Positions 5,344-9,731 of a stretch of 9,731 bases of DNA are shown here, in pieces. Made by a program: the position numbers and the translations under genes. The notes under the pieces were generated by a model. It searched no databases. It worked only from the letters and a program-made list of their open reading frames with translations, and had not been told where the DNA came from. This DNA is from Actinomycetes bacterium (lineage in GTDB: Bacteria > Actinomycetota > Actinomycetes > Actinomycetales > Microbacteriaceae): the NCBI GenBank assembly GCA_023432005.1, contig JAEYVF010000066.1, forward strand, positions 1 to 9,731, given 5' to 3'. Position 1 is the first letter of the stretch; the number at the start of each line of letters is the position of its first letter.

Positions 5344-6236
5344 TCGCCGCTCCCGCACCCGTCCCCGTCGCCGGCGCCGCCATGCGTCGCGCGCGACGCG
5401 CGCGTCGCAGCGTCACGATCCGCATCGTCACGCCGCTCGTCATCATCGGGCTCATCATCGTGGGCGCGATCGCCGTCCCGATCCTCTACGGGTACGACCC
5501 GCTCAAGGTCGACCTCATCTCGCGGCTCCAGCCCCCGGGATCGGTCATGTCGAACGGGCGGGTCGCGATCCTCGGCACGACCCAGGTCGGAGGCGACCTG
5601 TTTGCCGAGATCATGTCGGGCGCGCGCATCTCGCTGCTGATCGGCGCGGCCACGCTCTTCTTCGCGGGGCTCGTCGGCGTGCTCTTCGGCCTCGTGGCCG
5701 CCCACTACGGCGGCTTCGCGGACGGCGCCCTCATGCGCCTCGCCGACATCCAGCTGGCCTTCCCCTCCATCCTGCTCGCGATCCTCATCGCCTCGGTGCT
5801 CGGTCAGGGCGTCGGGAACATCATCCTGGTGCTCTCCATCGCGAGCTGGGTGGTCTTCGCCCGCGTCACGCGCAGCCAGGTGCTCTCGCTCAAGAACCGC
5901 GAGTTCGTGGAGGCCGCCCAGGCGCTCGGGGCGGGCAACGCCCATCTCATGTTCCGCACCCTGCTGCCCGGCGCCGTCGCCCCCGTCATCGTCGTCGCCA
6001 CGACGCAGTTCGCGCAGGTGATCCTCGCGGAGGCCGCTCTCTCCTTCCTCGGCGTCGGCGTCCCCCTCGGCACCCCGAGCCTCGGCAGCACGATCTTCAA
6101 CGGCACGCAGTATCTGACGACCGCGTGGTGGATCTCGACCTTCCCGGGCATCCTGCTCGTCGTGCTCATGCTCTGCTTCGGCATCCTGGGCGACGCGCTG
6201 CGAGACAAGTTCGACCCGAGACTGCGGAGCGCGTGA
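5340..6236 (+). CDS. ABC importer permease, DppC/OppC type
   Basis: A 298-residue second membrane subunit, partner of the permease at 4411. It has a basic N-terminal tail (16-23), a first membrane segment (28-50), the segment LGTTQVGGDLFAEIMSGARI (78-97) and four or five further membrane helices. The EAA loop is EAAQALGAGNAHLMFRTLLP (191-210). EAALSFLGVGVPLGTPSLGS (231-250) is the standard OppC/DppC motif. The family usually has GTDxxGRD at 79-86; here it is GTTQVGGD, a mild departure at a conserved place. The GTG start is fixed by the GTGA overlap with the previous stop. A later ATG at 5382 is possible but would break this coupling. Confidence 0.93.
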   Translation: MIAAPAPVPVAGAAMRRARRARRSVTIRIVTPLVIIGLIIVGAIAVPILYGYDPLKVDLISRLQPPGSVMSNGRVAILGTTQVGGDLFAEIMSGARISLLIGAATLFFAGLVGVLFGLVAAHYGGFADGALMRLADIQLAFPSILLAILIASVLGQGVGNIILVLSIASWVVFARVTRSQVLSLKNREFVEAAQALGAGNAHLMFRTLLPGAVAPVIVVATTQFAQVILAEAALSFLGVGVPLGTPSLGSTIFNGTQYLTTAWWISTFPGILLVVLMLCFGILGDALRDKFDPRLRSA

Positions 6237-7255
6237 TGACGAACCCTCTGACGACCGCCGCCGAGGCGCCCCTCCTCACGGTCACCGACCTCACCGTCGA
6301 GTTCTCCACCCTGTCGGGTGTCGCGCGCGCTCTCGACCACGTCTCGTTCGAGGTGTGGCCCGGCGAGACGCTCGCGATCCTCGGCGAGTCCGGCTCGGGC
6401 AAGTCGACGACGGCGCAGGCGATCATGGCGCTGCTGCCGAAGCCCGCGGGCGACATCGTCGGCGGCAGCATCCTCTACGGGGGCCGCGACCTCGCCGCGA
6501 TGCCGGTGCCGCAGGTGCGCGAGCTGTGCGCCGAGGACATCGCGATGATCTTCCAGGACCCGCTGAGCTCGCTCAACCCCGTGTTCCGGGTCGGCGCACA
6601 GGTGGCCGAGCCCCTCATCCGCCGGCGCGGGATGGGCAAGAAGGAGGCGTGGGCGAAGGCCCTCGACCTGCTCACGCGCGTGGGCATCCCGAACGCCGAG
6701 GAGCGCATCCGCGACTACCCGCATCAGTTCTCGGGCGGGCAGCGCCAGCGGATCATGATCGCGATGGCGCTCGCCCTCGATCCGAAGGTGCTCATCGCCG
6801 ACGAGCCGACGACGGCCCTCGACGTCACGGTGCAGAAGCAGGTGATGGACCTGCTCGCCGATCTCCAGGCCGACTACGGCATGGCCATGATCCTCATCAG
6901 TCACGACCTCGGCGTCGTCGCCGACTACGCCGACCGCGTCGCGATCATGTACGGCGGTCGGATCGTGGAGACCGGCCGCATCCGCGAGCTCTACGACCAC
7001 CCCGCGCACCCCTATACGAAGGGCCTGCTCGAGTCGATCCCGAGCGCGACGAGCATCGGGGGGCGCCTGCGCCCGATCGAGGGCTCGCCGCCGAACCTGC
7101 TCGCGCTGCCGTCCGGCTGCGCGTTCAACCCGCGTTGCCCCTTCGCGATCGAGCTGTGCCGCGAGCGGGTGCCGGAGCTGCGCTCGCCCGACGGATGGCC
7201 CGAGGGGCACCTGGCGGCGTGCCACCGCTCGGAGGAGGTCCTGACCCATGGCTGA
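6236..7255 (+). CDS. ABC importer ATPase, DppD/OppD type
   Basis: A 339-residue cytoplasmic ATPase. Walker A is GESGSGKST (50-58), the Q-loop Gln is at 107, the signature is FSGGQRQR (165-172), Walker B is VLIADE (185-190) and the switch His is H223. The C-terminal region from about 255 is the oligopeptide_HPY domain with four cysteines (C295, C301, C308, C329), the arrangement that binds an Fe-S cluster in some Dpp/Opp ATPases. The ATG lies in a TGATG overlap with the preceding stop, with GGAG (6226-6229) correctly spaced. It overlaps the second ATPase by 8 bp. Confidence 0.94.
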   Translation: MTNPLTTAAEAPLLTVTDLTVEFSTLSGVARALDHVSFEVWPGETLAILGESGSGKSTTAQAIMALLPKPAGDIVGGSILYGGRDLAAMPVPQVRELCAEDIAMIFQDPLSSLNPVFRVGAQVAEPLIRRRGMGKKEAWAKALDLLTRVGIPNAEERIRDYPHQFSGGQRQRIMIAMALALDPKVLIADEPTTALDVTVQKQVMDLLADLQADYGMAMILISHDLGVVADYADRVAIMYGGRIVETGRIRELYDHPAHPYTKGLLESIPSATSIGGRLRPIEGSPPNLLALPSGCAFNPRCPFAIELCRERVPELRSPDGWPEGHLAACHRSEEVLTHG

Positions 7256-8057
7256 TGCACCCCTGCTGCGCGTCACCGACCTCAAGGTCGCGTACCCCAT
7301 CCGGTCGACCTTCCTGCAGCGCAGGATCGGCGAGAACGTGGCCGTCGACGGCGTGACCTTCGACATCCATCCCGGCGAGACCGTGGGTCTCGTCGGCGAG
7401 TCGGGGTCGGGGAAGTCGACCGTCGCGCGCACCGTGATCGGACTCGTGCAGGCAGACGGCGGGCGGATCGAGTTCGAGGGCAAGGACATCACGCGCGCCT
7501 CGCGCCGCGAGCTCAAGACGGTGCGCCGCGAGATGCAGATGGTGTTCCAGGACCCGTACGCCTCGCTCAACCCCCGCCTCACCGTGCGCGAGGTCATCGC
7601 GGAGGCCTGGCGCGTGCACCGCGGGGTCGTCCCGCAGCGACGGTGGACGGCCGAGGCCAAGGAGCTCATGGACCGCGTCGGGCTCAACCCCGACCACATC
7701 GACCGGTACCCGCACCAGTTCTCGGGCGGTCAGCGGCAGCGCATCGGCATCGCTCGGGCGCTCGCCCTCAAGCCGAAGCTCATCGTGTGCGACGAGGCGG
7801 TCTCCGCCCTCGACGTCTCGGTGCAGGCGCAGGTGCTCAACCTCCTCGACGACCTGCAGGAGGAGCTCGGCCTCGCCTACCTCTTCATCTCGCACGACCT
7901 CTCGGTCATCGAGCACCTGTGCGATCGCGTGCTCGTGCTGCACCGCGGCGTCGTCGCCGAGCAGGGCACGGCCCGCGAGATCTTCGAGAACCCGCAGGAC
8001 CCCTACACGCAGTCGCTGCTCGCGGCCGTGCCCGTGGTGCGGCCCTGGCTCGAGTAG
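7248..8057 (+). CDS. ABC importer ATPase, DppF/OppF type, short form
   Basis: A 269-residue second ATPase that would pair with the one at 6236. Walker A is GESGSGKST (50-58), the Q-loop is Q101, the signature is FSGGQRQR (158-165), Walker B is LIVCDEAVSALDVS (178-191) and the switch His is H216. It stops at PWLE soon after DPYTQSLLAAVP (251-262), so it lacks the 50-60 residue Cys-containing tail that many DppF/OppF proteins and the partner here carry. The stop looks genuine: the next bases show no continuation of that tail in the same frame and a new gene follows. The ATG overlaps the previous gene by 8 bp. Confidence 0.93.
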   Translation: MADAPLLRVTDLKVAYPIRSTFLQRRIGENVAVDGVTFDIHPGETVGLVGESGSGKSTVARTVIGLVQADGGRIEFEGKDITRASRRELKTVRREMQMVFQDPYASLNPRLTVREVIAEAWRVHRGVVPQRRWTAEAKELMDRVGLNPDHIDRYPHQFSGGQRQRIGIARALALKPKLIVCDEAVSALDVSVQAQVLNLLDDLQEELGLAYLFISHDLSVIEHLCDRVLVLHRGVVAEQGTAREIFENPQDPYTQSLLAAVPVVRPWLE

Positions 8058-8067
8058 CCCCACCGAT

Positions 8068-8093
8068 GTCCGCCGGACGAACCCGGACGGCGG
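8068..8093 (+). promoter_or_regulatory. alternative stem-loops between the ATPase and binding-protein genes
   Basis: Within the 76-base gap, GTCCG (8068-8072) can pair either with CGGAC at 8074-8078 or with CGGAC at 8084-8088, because CCGGACG is repeated at 10-base spacing (8073, 8083). CCGCCG (8070-8075) can also pair with CGGCGG (8088-8093). A structure here could protect the mRNA or set the binding-protein level separately from the membrane subunits. No clear promoter was found in this gap. Confidence 0.35.
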
Positions 8094-8133
8094 CGATCCC
8101 TAGCAAGAGTCACTGGAATCAAAGGAGATGAGA

Positions 8134-9672
8134 ATGAACTCGTTGCGCAAGCGGCTCACAGCGGGCGTCGCGCTCGCCGCGGCCGCCGTCATGCTCGCCG
8201 CGTGTACCCCGAGTGCGGAGAACGGCTCCGGCGGGGGTGAGGCGCTCCCGGATGAGGAGCAGAACCTCACCTACGTCATCAACTGGGGCTGCACCATGCT
8301 CGACGTGACGGCGAACTTCACCAACTGCAGCACGCAGGTGATCTACAACGTCATGCAGCCCCTCGTGATGGTCGACCCCGAGACGAAGGAGCCGCAGCCG
8401 CTCCTCGCCACCGAATGGGAGTGGACGGACGACCAGACCCTCGTCTTCACGCTCCGCGACGACGTGACGTTCAGCGATGGCACGCCGTTCACCTCGGAGG
8501 ACGTGAAGGCGACGTTCGACCGCTACATCGCCATGAAGTCGGTGCTCGGCACGCAGCTCGCCGTCGTCGAGTCCTACACCGCCGACGACCCGACGACCTT
8601 CACGATCCACACCTCGCGCCCGACGGGAACGCTGCTCGGCATCCTGAGCATGATCTTCATCGGACAGGCCGCCGACGCCGCGGACGACGCCTACTGGGCG
8701 GCCCCCATCGGCACCGGCCCGTTCGTGATCGACTCGTTCACGCCGAACGACTCGATCGAGCTCTCGCGCAACGACGAGTACTGGGGTGAGAAGGCCAAGC
8801 TCAGCACCCTCACGTTCAAGCAGATCGACAACATCAGCAGCCGCATCACGGCGCTGTCGAACGGCTCGGCCCACGTCATCGCGGGCGTGCCGAACGACCA
8901 GGTCGCGACCGTGACGGGGTTCCCGGATGTCGTCTTCGAGCAGCTCCCGAGCCTCACGTACAACTTCCTGTGGTTCCAGAACAGCCGTGAGCCGTTCACC
9001 GACCCGCGCGTGCGCAAGGCGATGACGATGGCGCTCGACATGCCGACGATCATCTCGTCGCTGCTCGGCGAGACCGCGACCCCCATGGCCGCGCTCTGCC
9101 CCGAGCCGGCGTTCGGCTGCGTGCCGTCCGACATCTGGCCCGCCTACGACCCCGAGGGCGCCAAGAAGCTCCTCGCCGAGGCCGGCTACCCCGACGGGTT
9201 CAGCACCTCGGTCGACTTCAGCACGGCGAACGCGGGCAACGACCAGCTCGTGACCGCGATGGTGTCGTACTGGAGCGAGATCGGCGTGGACGTGGCTCCG
9301 AAGGCGGATGACCAGGCGTCGTTCACCGCGGCGATCGCCGCCCCGGGCAACTTCGACATGATCATCAACCCCAACCTCAACACCACGGGTGACGCCGACT
9401 TCACGCTCAACCGCCTCTACACGTGCGCGGCCAACCGTCTCGGCTACTGCAACCCCGACCTCGACGCGCTGCTGACCCAGGCGCAGGCCGAGGTCGACCG
9501 CGACGAGCGTCTGAAGCTCTACCAGGAGATCTCGGACATCCTCGCGGAGGACAACCCGGCGATCGGTCTCTACGGGATCAACATCAACATCGCGGCCTCC
9601 AGCAAGGTCGCGGGTCTGAAGATGGTCCCCACGGAGAACTACGACTGGAGCACCGTCTACCTCACCAAGTGA
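8134..9672 (+). CDS. ABC importer substrate-binding lipoprotein, SBP family 5
   Basis: A 512-residue extracytoplasmic lipoprotein that captures the substrate for the importer. Residues 1-24 are a lipoprotein signal peptide with the lipobox LAAC, and C24 is the lipidated residue. A Gly/Ser linker follows. SBP-family-5 motifs are clear: LATEWEWTDDQTLVFTLRDDVTFSDGTPFTSEDV in the N-terminal lobe (about 91-124), GTGPF near 194, DPRVRKAM near 290 and AKKLLAEAGYPDGF near 344. Six cysteines besides C24 form three close pairs (53/65, 322/329, 431/439), probably disulfides. AAAGGAG (8121-8127) abuts the ATG at 8128 but is 6 bases from the ATG at 8134, so 8134 is preferred. Being last in the operon is less usual than first. 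The family binds peptides, oligosaccharides, glycosides, nickel or opines; the ligand cannot be read from sequence. Confidence 0.94.
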   Translation: MNSLRKRLTAGVALAAAAVMLAACTPSAENGSGGGEALPDEEQNLTYVINWGCTMLDVTANFTNCSTQVIYNVMQPLVMVDPETKEPQPLLATEWEWTDDQTLVFTLRDDVTFSDGTPFTSEDVKATFDRYIAMKSVLGTQLAVVESYTADDPTTFTIHTSRPTGTLLGILSMIFIGQAADAADDAYWAAPIGTGPFVIDSFTPNDSIELSRNDEYWGEKAKLSTLTFKQIDNISSRITALSNGSAHVIAGVPNDQVATVTGFPDVVFEQLPSLTYNFLWFQNSREPFTDPRVRKAMTMALDMPTIISSLLGETATPMAALCPEPAFGCVPSDIWPAYDPEGAKKLLAEAGYPDGFSTSVDFSTANAGNDQLVTAMVSYWSEIGVDVAPKADDQASFTAAIAAPGNFDMIINPNLNTTGDADFTLNRLYTCAANRLGYCNPDLDALLTQAQAEVDRDERLKLYQEISDILAEDNPAIGLYGININIAASSKVAGLKMVPTENYDWSTVYLTK

Positions 9673-9685
9673 CGTAGCTCCCGCC

Positions 9686-9704
9686 GTGGGGGGGGGCGCC
9701 CCAC
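9686..9704 (+). terminator. probable terminator hairpin after the importer operon
   Basis: GTGGGG (9686-9691) can pair with CCCCAC (9699-9704), 13 bases after the stop of the binding-protein gene. The G run (9688-9696) allows several registers. The exact sequence is doubtful because it runs straight into the poly-C end of the window. Confidence 0.45.
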
Positions 9705-9731
9705 CCCCCCCCCCCCCCCCCCCCCCCCCCC
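9704..9731. other. 28-base poly-C run, probable contig-end artefact
   Basis: The window ends in 28 consecutive C, preceded by a run of nine G. Two-colour sequencers report loss of signal as G, and assemblies can end in poly-G or poly-C next to a hairpin that is hard to read. This is more likely than a real homopolymer of this length. Confidence 0.65.

Noticed and set aside
5804..7699. A 631-codon minus-strand open frame opposite the permease and ATPase genes
   Set aside because: It is antisense to genes with intact Walker and signature motifs; its translation has no family features.

Overview
High-GC DNA with frequent GTG starts, short GTGA/TGATG gene overlaps, Shine-Dalgarno cores of the GAGGGGG type and at least two apparently leaderless genes. 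These traits, plus two small actinobacterial families at the left end (a DUF3073 protein and a TIGR02611/PGPGW protein), point to an actinobacterium, most likely of the Microbacteriaceae type. The genus is an inference and was not tested. The right end is a 28-base poly-C run and looks like a contig end rather than genomic sequence.

Layout, left to right. (1) 1-77 is the N-terminus of a DUF3073 protein (minus), cut by the window edge. (2) 175-576 (minus) is a small PGPGW-type membrane protein, divergent from (3) 648-1748 (plus), a flavin-dependent monooxygenase-like oxidoreductase. The 71 bp between them holds two -10 boxes placed for leaderless transcription and a 20-bp inverted repeat. (4) 1742-2800 (minus) is a LacI/GalR regulator whose 3' end overlaps the oxidoreductase by 7 bp. 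(5) Divergent from it, 2880-3815 and 3827-4153 (plus) encode two uncharacterised proteins: a Trp-rich, probably beta-jelly-roll protein without a signal peptide, and a 108-residue beta-rich protein. (6) A strong hairpin terminator (4172-4207) follows, then a regulatory region to 4410 with one good promoter and five or more palindromic or half-site elements. (7) 4411-9672 (plus) is a complete oligopeptide/dipeptide-type (Dpp/Opp/Nik family) ABC importer in the order permease, permease, ATPase, ATPase, lipoprotein substrate-binding protein.

How the parts may work together. The LacI protein probably controls the divergent pair (20-bp palindrome at the start point of a TTGACA-17-TAGCCT promoter) and perhaps the importer, whose promoter also carries LacI-type palindromes. 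LacI-controlled Dpp-type importers in actinobacteria often take up oligosaccharides or glycosides rather than peptides, so an unknown oligosaccharide or related effector is the favoured guess for the substrate. The window contains no recognisable glycosidase, so the substrate stays open. The two unknown proteins are the most likely undescribed component: they are apparently cytoplasmic, lectin-like in appearance, and encoded between the regulator and the importer.

No tRNA, rRNA, CRISPR array, transposase or attachment site was seen.
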